Positions 16,529 to 25,912 of a stretch of DNA of 64,000 nt are shown in pieces. The DNA lies in NCBI RefSeq assembly GCF_027568575.1, contig NZ_JANUVP010000017.1. One strand, 5' to 3'. Below the pieces are notes generated by a model, which did not search any database, had not been told where the DNA came from, and saw only the letters and a list, made by a program, of their open reading frames with translations. Position 1 is the first letter of the stretch; every line of letters begins with the position of its first letter. A program made the position numbers and the translations under genes. The stretch comes from Caldifermentibacillus hisashii. GTDB lineage: Bacteria; Bacillota; Bacilli; Bacillales; Caldibacillaceae.

Positions 16529-18031
16529 ATGGTGAGTGAAAGAGTACCTATTATAGAAATGAACGATATCTATAAGTCGTTCTATCATGTGCGTGTTTTA
16601 TCGGGTGTCTCATTCAATCTATTCCCTGGTGAAATTCATGCGTTGATGGGAGAAAATGGTGCCGGCAAATCAACATTGATCAAAATCTTGACCGGAATTT
16701 ATAAAAAAGACAAAGGAAGTATTTTTTATAAAGGAAGTGAAACCGTATTCAAAGGGCCAAAGGAAGCTGAGCGAGCGGGAATTTCCATCATCCATCAAGA
16801 GCTTAATATAATTCCGGATTTAACGGTTACAGATAATTTTTTTCTTGGTAAAGAAAAAACTTATAAAAGAACGCCTTTTATTAAGACAAAAGAAATGATT
16901 GCAAAAACGGAAGAAACACTGAAATCACTAGGTATTCAATTGGATCCAAACAAATTAATGGCCGAATGCTCAGTAGGAGAGCAGCAAATGGTGGAAATTG
17001 CCAGAGCTGTTTCTGAAAAAAGTGAAGTACTAATCATGGATGAACCTACCGCTGCATTGACTGAACGCGAAATTAAGACATTGTTTAAAGTCATGGATCA
17101 ATTAAGAAATCAAGGAGTGGCCATAATCTATATTTCCCATCGAATGGAAGAAATTTTCCAAATGTGTGATCGGATTACTGTTTTACGGGATGGCAAATCC
17201 ATTGGGACCAAACAAGTAAAAGAAACAAACTTTGAAGAAATCGTCAAAATGATGGTCGGCCGAGAACTTGGTGAGCGATTCCCGGATAGAACAGTAACTC
17301 CCGGAGAGGTTTGCTTCAAGGTGGAAAATCTCAATGTCGATGAACGTATAAAAAACATTAACTTTGAAGTAAGACGAGGAGAAATCCTTGGTGTTGCAGG
17401 ATTAATGGGTGCAGGTAGAACTGAGATTATGGAAGGAATATTTGGCGCCCGGAAAGGTGTGAAAGGAACCTTATATATTGATGGAAAAAAGCGATCGGTT
17501 AAAGGTCCAAGGGAATCTATCAAGCATGGCATCGGGTTTGTCACGGAAGACAGGAAGGGAGACGGACTTGTTTTAGAGCTATCCGTTAAAGAAAATGTTA
17601 TTTTACCAAACTTTTCCCGTGTTTCATCAAAAGGCTTTTTACAAAAAAAACGAGAAGAGTCCTTTGTCGACGAATTAATTAAGAAACTAAGCATCAAAAC
17701 AGCCGGTCGTGATCAAATTGTAAAATCATTGAGTGGTGGAAATCAGCAAAAAGTAGTCGTTGGAAAATGGCTCGGGATTGAACCAAAAGTATTGATTTTA
17801 GACGAACCGACAAGAGGTGTTGATGTAGGCGCAAAAAAGGAAATCTATGAAATTATGAACGAATTAACAGAACATGGAGTAGCTATCATCATGGTCTCAT
17901 CCGAGCTACCGGAAATTCTGGGCATGTCCGACCGGATCATGGTTATCCACGAAGGAAAAATTACCGCAATCATAGACCGTAAAGAAGCTACCCAAGAAAA
18001 AATTATGGTAGCTGCGACAGGGGGGAATTAA
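16529..18031 (+). CDS. rbsA: Ribose ABC transporter ATP-binding protein
   Basis: About 500 residues with two fused ABC domains. The first has Walker A GENGAGKST and Walker B VLIMDEPTAAL; the second has the degenerate Walker A GLMGAGRTE, signature SGGNQQK and Walker B VLILDEPTRGVDVGAK, which is the RbsA/MglA pattern. ATG 16529 is preceded by TGAGGTGA. The stop is one base before rbsC. Confidence 0.95.
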   Translation: MVSERVPIIEMNDIYKSFYHVRVLSGVSFNLFPGEIHALMGENGAGKSTLIKILTGIYKKDKGSIFYKGSETVFKGPKEAERAGISIIHQELNIIPDLTVTDNFFLGKEKTYKRTPFIKTKEMIAKTEETLKSLGIQLDPNKLMAECSVGEQQMVEIARAVSEKSEVLIMDEPTAALTEREIKTLFKVMDQLRNQGVAIIYISHRMEEIFQMCDRITVLRDGKSIGTKQVKETNFEEIVKMMVGRELGERFPDRTVTPGEVCFKVENLNVDERIKNINFEVRRGEILGVAGLMGAGRTEIMEGIFGARKGVKGTLYIDGKKRSVKGPRESIKHGIGFVTEDRKGDGLVLELSVKENVILPNFSRVSSKGFLQKKREESFVDELIKKLSIKTAGRDQIVKSLSGGNQQKVVVGKWLGIEPKVLILDEPTRGVDVGAKKEIYEIMNELTEHGVAIIMVSSELPEILGMSDRIMVIHEGKITAIIDRKEATQEKIMVAATGGN

Positions 18032-18032
18032 C

Positions 18033-18965
18033 ATGGCGATAAAAAATGTAATAAAAAAACTGGGATCCGTACTGGGATTGATTGTTATAGTGGTTACCCT
18101 TGCTATCTTAAGTCCTACTTTTTTAACGCTAGATAATATCTTCAATGTGTTACGACAAGTTTCCATCAATGCCCTAATCGCTTTCGGGATGACCTTTGTC
18201 ATCTTAACCGGTGGGATTGACTTGTCGGTAGGTTCCATTTTAGCGCTGGCTTCTGCATTAACAGCCGGATTCATGGTTGGTGGTATGGATCCGATGTTGG
18301 CGATGTTCATCGGTGTTATCTTAGGTGCAATTATGGGTGCACTCAATGGATTTGCCATCTCAAAGGGAAAGGTAGCTCCCTTTATCGCAACATTGGCAAC
18401 CATGACCATTTTCCGAGGGCTGACATTGGTTTATACAAATGGAAAACCAATCACCGGTTTATCCGATGCAGTAACTTTTCAAATGATGGGTAGAGGGTAC
18501 TTTTTCGGTATTCCATTCCCGGTTATCATTATGATTATTTCCTTTTTCATTCTATATATCATTTTACGTAAAACAACTTTTGGAAGAGGTGTATATGCTA
18601 TTGGTGGAAATGAAGAAGCCTCCAGATTATCTGGGTTGAAGGTTGACGGTATTAAAATGGGAGTATATACCATTTCCGGCGCAATGGCGGCACTTGCAGG
18701 AATGATCTTAACTTCCCGATTGAACTCTGCCCAACCTACAGCAGGGACAGCTTATGAAATGGATGCGATTGCAGCGGTTGTTCTTGGTGGAACAAGTTTA
18801 TCAGGTGGTCGAGGAAAAATTATTGGGACATTAATTGGTGCCTTAATTATCGGTGTTTTAAACAATGGATTAAATTTATTAGGTGTTTCATCCTTTTATC
18901 AACAAGTGGTTAAAGGCGGAGTAATCTTACTTGCGGTTTTACTCGATCGCAAAAAGTCCGCTTAA
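18033..18965 (+). CDS. rbsC: Ribose ABC transporter permease
   Basis: A 310-residue membrane protein with 8-10 hydrophobic segments. The motifs TGGIDLSVGSILAL and GGNEEASRLSGLKVD are characteristic of RbsC-type permeases (BPD_transp_2). It begins one base after rbsA. Confidence 0.95.
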   Translation: MAIKNVIKKLGSVLGLIVIVVTLAILSPTFLTLDNIFNVLRQVSINALIAFGMTFVILTGGIDLSVGSILALASALTAGFMVGGMDPMLAMFIGVILGAIMGALNGFAISKGKVAPFIATLATMTIFRGLTLVYTNGKPITGLSDAVTFQMMGRGYFFGIPFPVIIMIISFFILYIILRKTTFGRGVYAIGGNEEASRLSGLKVDGIKMGVYTISGAMAALAGMILTSRLNSAQPTAGTAYEMDAIAAVVLGGTSLSGGRGKIIGTLIGALIIGVLNNGLNLLGVSSFYQQVVKGGVILLAVLLDRKKSA

Positions 18966-18996
18966 TAATAAATAAAAATTATAGGGGGAATTTGTT

Positions 18997-19944
18997 GTGA
19001 AGAAAAAAGTATGGAAGTTTCTTAGTTTATTTCTAGTTGTGATTTTGTTGGGTGCATGTTCTTTAAATTCTCCGGAGAAAAGTGATGAGTCATCAGGCAG
19101 TAACAAAGGGAACGGTGGAGAGAAAGCAACAAAAACAATTGGTTTGTCTATCTCTACATTAAACAATCCTTTCTTCGTTACATTGCGTGATGGTGCAGAA
19201 GCAAAGGCAAAAGAATTAGGGTTGGAAATTACAACAGCAGATGCACAAGATGACCCGGCAAAACAAGTTAGTGATATTGAAGATTTGATTCAGCAAGGGG
19301 TTGATATATTAATCGTTAACCCAACCGATTCCGCAGCAATTGTATCAGCAATTGAGTCTGCAAACAATGCGAATATCCCGGTCATTACTGTAGATAGAAG
19401 TGCAGAAGGAGGAGAAGTAGTTGCCCATATTGCTTCTGATAACGTCGCAGGGGGAAAAATGGCTGCAGAACTAATTATTGAGAAATTAGGAGGATCGGGT
19501 AAAGTCGTTGAATTAGAAGGAGTTCCCGGATCATCTGCTGCCCGTGAACGCGGACAAGGATTTGATGAAGCAATTAAAGGTGCAAGTGGAATTGAACTAG
19601 TTGCCAAACAAACAGCAAATTTTGACCGGGCAGAGGGACTATCTGTCATGGAAAACATTATTCAAAGTACACCAGAATTTCAAGCTGTCTTTGCCCAAAA
19701 TGATGAAATGGCACTGGGAGCATTGGAAGCCCTTCAAGCAGCTGGAAAGACTGATGTGTTAGTTGTTGGCTTTGATGCTACAGATGATGCCGTTGCTGCT
19801 GTTAAAGAAGGTCGAATGCTGGCAACTGTCGCACAAAAACCGGAAGAAATCGGAGCAAAAGGTGTTGAAACTGCCCAAAAAGTTCTAAAAGGTGAAAGTG
19901 TCGACGAATTTATCCCGGTTGACTTAGAATTGATAAAAAAATAA
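18997..19944 (+). CDS. rbsB: Ribose-binding lipoprotein
   Basis: A 315-residue extracellular sugar-binding protein anchored as a lipoprotein: basic N-terminus, hydrophobic stretch, lipobox LLGAC (Cys22) and a Ser/Gly-rich linker. The mature part IGLSISTLNNPFFVTLRDGAE and the later VVGFDATDDAVAAVKEGRM are classic RbsB segments. It starts at GTG 18997 after AGGGGGAA. Last gene of rbsRKDACB. Confidence 0.95.
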   Translation: MKKKVWKFLSLFLVVILLGACSLNSPEKSDESSGSNKGNGGEKATKTIGLSISTLNNPFFVTLRDGAEAKAKELGLEITTADAQDDPAKQVSDIEDLIQQGVDILIVNPTDSAAIVSAIESANNANIPVITVDRSAEGGEVVAHIASDNVAGGKMAAELIIEKLGGSGKVVELEGVPGSSAARERGQGFDEAIKGASGIELVAKQTANFDRAEGLSVMENIIQSTPEFQAVFAQNDEMALGALEALQAAGKTDVLVVGFDATDDAVAAVKEGRMLATVAQKPEEIGAKGVETAQKVLKGESVDEFIPVDLELIKK

Positions 19945-19989
19945 GCAATTATAGCCTGCGTATTTAAGAAATAGACAAAAACCGTAGAC

Positions 19990-20099
19990 AAAAGGGTTAT
20001 CTCGGTGAAAAGCTCGAAACATCTTGGAATATTTAGTTACTTCTTTCTAGTAGCTTAAATAATTTTAGATGTGAAGAGACTTTCAGGGATAACCCTTTT
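19990..20099 (+). terminator. Long-range inverted repeat after rbsB
   Basis: AAAAGGGTTATC (19990-20001) and GATAACCCTTTT (20088-20099) are perfect 12-bp complements separated by 86 bases and followed by CATTTCTG. It could be an operon-end structure with a large internal loop or a small structured RNA; no conventional compact terminator is seen. Confidence 0.4.
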
Positions 20100-20123
20100 C
20101 ATTTCTGCAAAAAATTGATACGG

Positions 20124-20255
20124 TTTTTACATGGGAACTCGTCATTCACAGACCATAAAACGGTAGTTCTATTTACGAGCTAACTCGGCGTTCACGGACT
20201 GCAGTATCATTCCGCGACTAATTCTATTTACAAGCTAACTTGATGCTCACAGACT
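20124..20255. repeat. Three imperfect tandem repeats reaching into the 3' end of alaT
   Basis: Units at 20124-20153, 20170-20200 and 20225-20255 share the pattern TATTTAC(A/G)AGCTAACT...TTCACGGACT. The third unit includes the stop codon and last codons of the minus-strand aminotransferase gene (ending at 20228), so the other two look like degenerate copies of a gene end. Confidence 0.65.
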
Positions 20256-21433
20256 TTCGGGCTGGCTCCAAGGGACTGTAAAAACTTCTCAATCCGGCGA
20301 ATGGCTTCCTGCAATTGTTGCAGCGAGGTGGCATAAGAACAGCGAATATAACCTTCGCCACTTTCTCCAAAAGCATTCCCCGGAACAACGGCAACTCGTT
20401 CTTTCATCAATAATTGTTCAGCAAACTGTTCCGATGTTAGCCCGGTATTTTGAATCGAAGGAAAGACGTAGAAAGCCCCACCCGGTAGATGACAATTTAA
20501 GCCAATCTGGTTCAATGCTTCAACAATATAATTTCTTCTCCGCCGGTAACTTTTTCGCATTTCTTCCACTTGATCGGCCCCGTTCCGTAATGCTTCAATG
20601 GCACCGTGTTGCAGCATATGTGGTGCACACATCGTTGTATATTGATGGATTTTTAGCATGACCTCAATAATCGGCTGTGGTGCACAAACATAACCAAGGC
20701 GCCACCCGGTCATCGCAAAAGCTTTTGAAAAACCGTTGATGACAATGGTTCTTTCATACATACCGGGTAAGGTGGCGATACTGTCATAGTCCTCATCATA
20801 AGTCAACTCTGCATAGATTTCATCCGAAACAACAATCAAGTTATGTTTCTTCACTACTTCCGCAATAGCCACTAAATCTTGTTTATTTAAAAAAGCACCC
20901 GTCGGATTATTTGGTGAACATAATAAAATCGCTTTTGTCCTGGCAGTAATGGCTTTTTCTATTTGTTCTGCCGTCACTTTAAAGCCGTTCTCTGCCCAAG
21001 TGGACACGGGGATCGGTTTTCCTCCTGCCATGGTGACTAAGGCAGCATAGGATACAAATGCCGGTTCAATAATCAACACTTCTTCACCGGGATTTAATAA
21101 GGAACGGAAAGCTGTATCCAATGCTTGACTAGCCCCGATTGTTACGATAATTTGATTTTCCGGTTGATAGGAAAGATGATATTTCCGTTCCATATAATTG
21201 GCTATTTCCTCCCGTAACTCAAGAAGCCCGGGATTGGCTGTATAAGAAGTAAACCCGTCCTCTATTGAAGCAATAGCCATATCACGGATTGCCCAAGGTG
21301 TGACAAAATCCGGTTCCCCGACACCTAAAGAAATTACATTTTCCATTTTTGAAGCTACATCAAAAAACCTGCGAATCCCGGACGGCTTTAATTCGACAGC
21401 TTGTGTTGCTAAAAATTGATTATAATCAATCAT
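20228..21433 (-). CDS. alaT: PLP-dependent aminotransferase, AlaT/YugH type
   Basis: A 401-residue fold-type I aminotransferase. The PLP lysine is in NGFSKAFAMTGWRLGY, and SPNNPTGAFLNK and YAELTYD are cofactor-site segments. Members move the amino group between alanine or aromatic/aspartate donors and 2-oxo acids. Its start codon overlaps the stop of the upstream Lrp-type gene (ATGA), the alaR-alaT (yugG-yugH) arrangement of Bacillus, which suggests alanine transamination. The last residues lie in a repeat unit that recurs downstream. Confidence 0.88.
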   Translation of the reverse strand: MIDYNQFLATQAVELKPSGIRRFFDVASKMENVISLGVGEPDFVTPWAIRDMAIASIEDGFTSYTANPGLLELREEIANYMERKYHLSYQPENQIIVTIGASQALDTAFRSLLNPGEEVLIIEPAFVSYAALVTMAGGKPIPVSTWAENGFKVTAEQIEKAITARTKAILLCSPNNPTGAFLNKQDLVAIAEVVKKHNLIVVSDEIYAELTYDEDYDSIATLPGMYERTIVINGFSKAFAMTGWRLGYVCAPQPIIEVMLKIHQYTTMCAPHMLQHGAIEALRNGADQVEEMRKSYRRRRNYIVEALNQIGLNCHLPGGAFYVFPSIQNTGLTSEQFAEQLLMKERVAVVPGNAFGESGEGYIRCSYATSLQQLQEAIRRIEKFLQSLGASPKVCEHQVSL

Positions 21434-21933
21434 GGAGCTACCACCATTCTGCGGTCTTGATCGTCTTTTCCTTCAATAATCACGCCGTCATGTTTATATT
21501 TTTTTAACATAAAATGGGTGGTAGTCGAGATGACGTTTTCGACTGTCGATAATTTATCCGACACGAACATAGCAATTTCTTTCATTGTTTTTCCTTCAAC
21601 CGTAACCGACAAATCGTAGGCACCGGACATTAAATACAGGGAGGTGACTTCCGGGAACCGATAGATCTTTTCAGCCACTTCATCAAAGCCAACTCCCCGT
21701 TTTGGCGTTACTTTGACGTCGATCATAGCCACGACATTTTCTTTTCCGTCAACCTTGCTCCAATCGATTAGAGCCGGATAACTAACGATAATATTTTCAT
21801 CTTCTAATTTTTTGATTAGTTCTGCTACCTTGTCTTCACTTAATTGTACTTGCATGGCGATTGATTTTACCGATTGCCGATGATTTTCTTCCAATATCGC
21901 CAATATTTCAAGTTCTTCATTTGTCAGTTTCAT
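21430..21933 (-). CDS. alaR: Lrp/AsnC family regulator, AlaR/YugG type
   Basis: A 167-residue regulator with an N-terminal helix-turn-helix (LAILEENHRQSVKSIAMQVQLSEDKV) and a C-terminal RAM ligand-binding domain (about 65-145, with MSGAYDLSVTVEG). It starts at ATG 21933 after GAGGAGG and overlaps the aminotransferase gene by four bases, so it likely controls that operon in response to an amino acid. Confidence 0.9.
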   Translation of the reverse strand: MKLTNEELEILAILEENHRQSVKSIAMQVQLSEDKVAELIKKLEDENIIVSYPALIDWSKVDGKENVVAMIDVKVTPKRGVGFDEVAEKIYRFPEVTSLYLMSGAYDLSVTVEGKTMKEIAMFVSDKLSTVENVISTTTHFMLKKYKHDGVIIEGKDDQDRRMVVAP

Positions 21934-22000
21934 GATGTGCCTCCTCTAGTTTTTACACAAAAAAATATTTGTTTGATGAACTGGTTCAGCCAAAATTACT

Positions 22001-22489
22001 CTATTTCACTCGCCCCATAATAAAAATATCTTGATATTCACCACGGGAAAAATGAGCTTTTTTCAGTCTTCCTTCGATTTCAAATCCGAATTTTTTATAT
22101 AAGTGGATTGCAGATTCATTATCGACAACGACATCAAGTTCAAGCCTGATTAATCCTAAATCATGGTCTGCAAGATGAAGTAAAGTATTTAACAGCGAGC
22201 TGCCAATTCCTTTGTTTTGAAAATCACCATGTACCATCAAAACAAGCCTTCCCGTATGACGTAATTTTCCGCTGTTTACAAAAAGAGCTCCCATTCCGAC
22301 CACAGTACTTCCGGTTACTGCCACAAAAACATGATCATCCGGTCCGAGCCGATTAAAAAATTCTTCTGTCCTTTCGATTCGTTCGGAGGGTAAGCCTAAG
22401 GTATTCTCTGTAACAGCCGGTTGTCGACGAATTTCATTAAGGCCGGAAATATCTTCTTTACGAATCGGCCGAATTTGGATTTCTTTCAA
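22001..22489 (-). CDS. GNAT family N-acetyltransferase
   Basis: About 162 residues with the GNAT fold. The acetyl-CoA loop is GDFQNKGIGSSLLNTLL and the C-terminal part ELDVVVDNESAIHLYKKFGFEIEG is typical of RimI-like/YhhY-type acetyltransferases. AGGAGG lies 7-8 bases before TTG 22489, so I take that as the start and not the ATG at 22519. The substrate cannot be told. Confidence 0.85.
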   Translation of the reverse strand: MKEIQIRPIRKEDISGLNEIRRQPAVTENTLGLPSERIERTEEFFNRLGPDDHVFVAVTGSTVVGMGALFVNSGKLRHTGRLVLMVHGDFQNKGIGSSLLNTLLHLADHDLGLIRLELDVVVDNESAIHLYKKFGFEIEGRLKKAHFSRGEYQDIFIMGRVK

Positions 22490-22843
22490 TGGACCGCCTC
22501 CTGACAAAGATTCAATCATTACTCAAATGCAAAGATTTTTGGTAAGCTAAGAGTAATATGTATCAACTTCCAGCTTGAAAGTCTGGATACTGAAACATTC
22601 TAATCATTTGAAGCCCTTCTAATTTTATAGTAATTTTATCAAATATAATAACCTTTGAAAATAGTCCGACTTCGATTTTCGGAAATTATTTCATAGGCAA
22701 CACGTGAAATCCCTTGCTTTATTAACCTTTCACTCAAACGGAAATATTTACCAGTAAAGAAATTCCCTGTAAGACTTTCTGGATACTGGCAAAATTTAAT
22801 TACAAAAAATATTCGTTTTGCAAAAAATAAGGAGGTACTTTCT
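22490..22843. other. Divergent intergenic region of about 350 bp
   Basis: A/T-rich. It contains a short repeated segment TCTGGATACTG (near 22583 and 22781). No clear promoter pair was picked; both flanking genes should be expressed from here. Confidence 0.4.
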
Positions 22844-23623
22844 ATGGATCATAAAGTTGCCTTAATTACTGGGGGAGCAACCGGAATCGGAAAACAAACA
22901 GCGATTCAATTAGCTGAAAAAGGCTGTAATGTGGTAATTAACTACCGAAACAGTGCCTTGGAAGCCGAGACCCTTGCCAACGAGCTAAACCGGAGATATA
23001 ATACGAAAAATATTGCAGTACAAGGAGATGTTGCAAACTCCTCCGATTGTGAGCGTATGGTAAGTAAGGCGATGGAGGTTTTTCAAAAAATTGATATTCT
23101 TGTACATAATGCCGGGCCGTATATTCAAGAAAGAAAGCCACTTACAGAGTATGGGATGGACGAGTGGAATTATTTGTTACAAGGAAATTTAACCAGTGCT
23201 TTTTATTTGGCAAAACTGGTCATTCCGTCGATGCGAAAACAAAAATGGGGACGAATTATCACCATGGGTTTTGATCGGGTAGAAACGGCACCGGGTTGGA
23301 TATACCGTTCCGCATTCGCTGCCGCAAAAACGGGGCTCGCATCACTAACACGAACGATTGCAATAGAAGAAGCGAAAAACGGGATTACAGCAAACATGGT
23401 TTCACCGGGTGATATTAAAAGCGAGTGGAAGGAAAAAACAATTGCCGATGCCGTTTCGTATATGAAATCCGCCCCCGAAAGAAGAAGGGAAGGGACCGGA
23501 GAAGATATTGCCAGAACAATTGCTTTTCTTGCGGATGAAAAGTCTGATTTGATTACCGGCTGTATTTTATCTGCTACAGGCGGTATGGATGTTTTGGGAA
23601 AAGTATTTCGGGAAAATGACTAG
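22844..23623 (+). CDS. SDR-family protein lacking the catalytic Ser/Tyr
   Basis: A 259-residue Rossmann protein with the nucleotide motif TGGATGIGK (about 9-17) and NAG (89-91), as in FabG-like reductases. The catalytic YxxxK is changed: the segment SAFAAAKTGL gives Phe158-x-x-x-Lys162, and the usual active-site Ser region reads MGFDRVE. A classical 3-hydroxyacyl dehydrogenase reaction is therefore doubtful; a binding, regulatory or different catalytic role is possible. First gene of the acyl-CoA cluster, AAGGAGGT before the ATG. Its last codons and stop form the first unit of a triplicated 43-bp repeat. Confidence 0.85.
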   Translation: MDHKVALITGGATGIGKQTAIQLAEKGCNVVINYRNSALEAETLANELNRRYNTKNIAVQGDVANSSDCERMVSKAMEVFQKIDILVHNAGPYIQERKPLTEYGMDEWNYLLQGNLTSAFYLAKLVIPSMRKQKWGRIITMGFDRVETAPGWIYRSAFAAAKTGLASLTRTIAIEEAKNGITANMVSPGDIKSEWKEKTIADAVSYMKSAPERRREGTGEDIARTIAFLADEKSDLITGCILSATGGMDVLGKVFREND

Positions 23624-23739
23624 AGGAAATTTTAAGCAGGAATGAGTGTTCCGGGAAAATGATTTCAGGAAAATTTTGCAGGAATGGGTCTTTCAAGAAA
23701 ATGACTAGAGGAAAGTTTTACAGGAACGAGTATATTCAG
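23611..23739. repeat. Three 43-bp tandem repeats starting inside the SDR 3' end
   Basis: Units start at 23611, 23654 and 23697, each about 43 bp and roughly 75-85% alike. The first contains the last SDR codons and its TAG stop (23621-23623), and the third repeats GACTAGAGG again. The array ends just before the ribosome binding site of the next gene. Confidence 0.8.
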
Positions 23740-23748
23740 GAGGTAAAC

Positions 23749-24531
23749 ATGACGGAACAAATTTTTATGGAAGTCAAAGACAATATTGCAACTATTTTTA
23801 TTAACCGGCCGGAAAAAAGGAATGCGCTATCGTTCGAAATGTGGGAGAGTCTGAATGAATATGTTGAACATTGCCATGAGGACGGTGCAGTTAAAGTTAT
23901 TGTCTTTCGCAGTACGACTGAGGAAGCTTTTTCGGCAGGTGCAGATATCAGCGAATTTCGAACAAGGCGATCGACAGCTGAAGAAATTATCACCTATAGT
24001 AAAGTGATGGCTGATCTCGAGGAAAAAATCGCAAAAGGGCCAAAGCCGGTAATTGCCATGATTCAAGGATTTTGTGTTGGAGGCGGTTGCGAATTGGCGG
24101 TGGCATGCGACTTTCGATTTTCCGACTCCACCGGGAAATTTGCGATTACCCCGGCAAAACTTGGGATTATTTATAATACGAAAGCAACCAAGCACTTAGT
24201 TGACTTGGTTGGTCAGGCAAATGCGAAAGATATTTTATATACCGGGCGGATTTTTAACGCTGAAGAAGCACTCCGGATGGGGCTTATTGATCGAATCTAC
24301 GAGCCGGATCAGTTGGAAAAGGAAACATATGCTTATGCGAAAATGATATGTGAAAACTCACAAATGACTGTTCGAGGTGCGAAGAAAATCATTAATCACG
24401 TTCTGCATGGCGGAGAAGATGATAATGACGAAATTTTACAGGAAATTTTAGAATCCGTTACATCGGAGGATTATAAAGAAGGTGTCGACGCCTTTTTAAG
24501 TAAAAGGAAAGCAAAATTTACATATTCGTAA
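23749..24531 (+). CDS. Enoyl-CoA hydratase/isomerase family protein (crotonase 1)
   Basis: A 260-residue crotonase. The oxyanion-hole region is FSAGADISEF (about 61-70) and GGGCELA supplies one catalytic-type Glu (Glu115). The second hydratase Glu, usually in PExxLG, is replaced in FAITPAKLG (131-139), so plain syn-hydration is uncertain; the ITPAKLG form is found in a subgroup of acyl-CoA hydratases/lyases. ATG 23749 follows AGGAGGTAAAC; the longer in-frame start at 23659 lies in repeat DNA. Confidence 0.88.
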   Translation: MTEQIFMEVKDNIATIFINRPEKRNALSFEMWESLNEYVEHCHEDGAVKVIVFRSTTEEAFSAGADISEFRTRRSTAEEIITYSKVMADLEEKIAKGPKPVIAMIQGFCVGGGCELAVACDFRFSDSTGKFAITPAKLGIIYNTKATKHLVDLVGQANAKDILYTGRIFNAEEALRMGLIDRIYEPDQLEKETYAYAKMICENSQMTVRGAKKIINHVLHGGEDDNDEILQEILESVTSEDYKEGVDAFLSKRKAKFTYS

Positions 24532-24615
24532 AAATGAAGAGTGAACTTCAATGGGGGTACTTTTTGACGACATCCAGTTGGTTTAGCGGAGAATCTGATT
24601 GAAGTTTGTCAAAAA

Positions 24616-24652
24616 AATGATGAATGGGGATTCATTTTTTAGTTGCCTTTTT
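24616..24652 (+). promoter_or_regulatory. Palindrome upstream of acyl-CoA dehydrogenase: weak FadR-like box or terminator
   Basis: TGAATGGGGATTCATTTT (24621-24638) resembles the Bacillus FadR operator TGAATGANTANTCATTCA at about 12 of 16 defined positions. The same bases form a hairpin with flanking A- and T-runs, so it may instead terminate the preceding gene. Confidence 0.35.
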
Positions 24653-24735
24653 TTAGAAAATAATTAATAATCATAAACAAGGAAGGTGATATTTTTTAAA
24701 AAGAAAGCGTTTTAATTATTAGGGGGATGATGCGG

Positions 24736-25878
24736 ATGGAGCGCTTGTACTTAACGGAAGAACATGAGATTTTCCGACAAGCTTTACGGAAATTTTTAGA
24801 AAAAGAAGCGGTCCCAAACTATGAGCAGTGGGAAAAAAATAAAGAAGTGCCACGTTCATTTTGGAAAAAACTTGGAGAACAAGGTTATCTTTGCCCGCAA
24901 GTTGAGGAAAAATACGGCGGTTTAGGCACCGATTTTGGTTATGCGGTTGTCATGAATGAAGAAATGGAACGGGTCGGCACGGGAATGGTCGGGATCAGTC
25001 TACATAATGATATTGTTATTCCGTATATCGAATCTTATGGAACGGAAGAACAAAAACAGCGATGGTTACCCGGGGCACTTACAGGAGATATAATAACGGC
25101 CATTGGTATGACCGAACCGGGAGCGGGCTCTGATCTGGCGAATATTCAAACGACCGCTATTCGTGACGGGGATGACTATATCATTAACGGTGAAAAAACA
25201 TTTATCACAAACGGTTACACGGCCGATTTAGTTGTTCTTGTTTGTAAAACCGATCCAAAGGCAAACCCTCCTCACCGCGGCATTAGTTTATTTGTTGTAG
25301 AAGCTGGTACCCCCGGTTTTAAGAAAGGAAAAAAATTGAGAAAGATTGGTCAGCATGCCAATGACACAAGTGAGTTAATTTTTGAAGATGTGCGGGTCCC
25401 AAGAACGAATTTACTTGGTGAAGAAGGTAAGGGATTTTACTATTTAATGGAAAAATTACAGCAGGAACGTTTGCTTGTTGCTATTCAATGTATGGCTTCT
25501 GCCGAAAAAATGTTGGAGTTAACGATTGATTATGTAAAACAGCGGCAAGCCTTTGGTACGACAATCAGCAATTTTCAAAATACCCAATTTAAAATTGCCG
25601 AAATGGCCACGGAGCTCGAAATAGGGCGTACATTTGTAGAACGGCTTATTTTGGAACATATGAAAGGAAAATCTATCGTCACCGAAGTATCGATGGCAAA
25701 ATGGTGGGTTTCGGATTTGGCGAAAAAAATAGCCGGTGAATGCATGCAATTACATGGTGGTTACGGATATATGGAAGAATACGAGATTGCGAGACGATAC
25801 CGTGATATCGCTGTAACTTCCATTTATGCAGGTTCAAATGAGATTATGAAGCAAATTATTGCGAAAAATTTACTTTGA
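24736..25878 (+). CDS. Acyl-CoA dehydrogenase, long-chain (LCAD/ACADL-like)
   Basis: A 380-residue flavoenzyme that introduces the alpha-beta double bond in acyl-CoAs. TEPGAGSD (126-133) and the FAD-site segment QRQAFGTTISNFQ are present. The usual Glu of the YEGTS motif is Ala here (IYAGSNEIMKQ); instead LQQERLLVA (241-249) puts Glu244 at the helix-G position used by long-chain and isovaleryl-CoA dehydrogenases, and the C-terminus matches the LCAD style. Start ATG 24736 gives about 9 bases to AGGGGG; two ATGs just upstream abut the site. Confidence 0.92.
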   Translation: MERLYLTEEHEIFRQALRKFLEKEAVPNYEQWEKNKEVPRSFWKKLGEQGYLCPQVEEKYGGLGTDFGYAVVMNEEMERVGTGMVGISLHNDIVIPYIESYGTEEQKQRWLPGALTGDIITAIGMTEPGAGSDLANIQTTAIRDGDDYIINGEKTFITNGYTADLVVLVCKTDPKANPPHRGISLFVVEAGTPGFKKGKKLRKIGQHANDTSELIFEDVRVPRTNLLGEEGKGFYYLMEKLQQERLLVAIQCMASAEKMLELTIDYVKQRQAFGTTISNFQNTQFKIAEMATELEIGRTFVERLILEHMKGKSIVTEVSMAKWWVSDLAKKIAGECMQLHGGYGYMEEYEIARRYRDIAVTSIYAGSNEIMKQIIAKNLL

Positions 25879-25912
25879 GTGGCATTTTACTTAAGAAGAA
25901 GGGGGAACGTCT

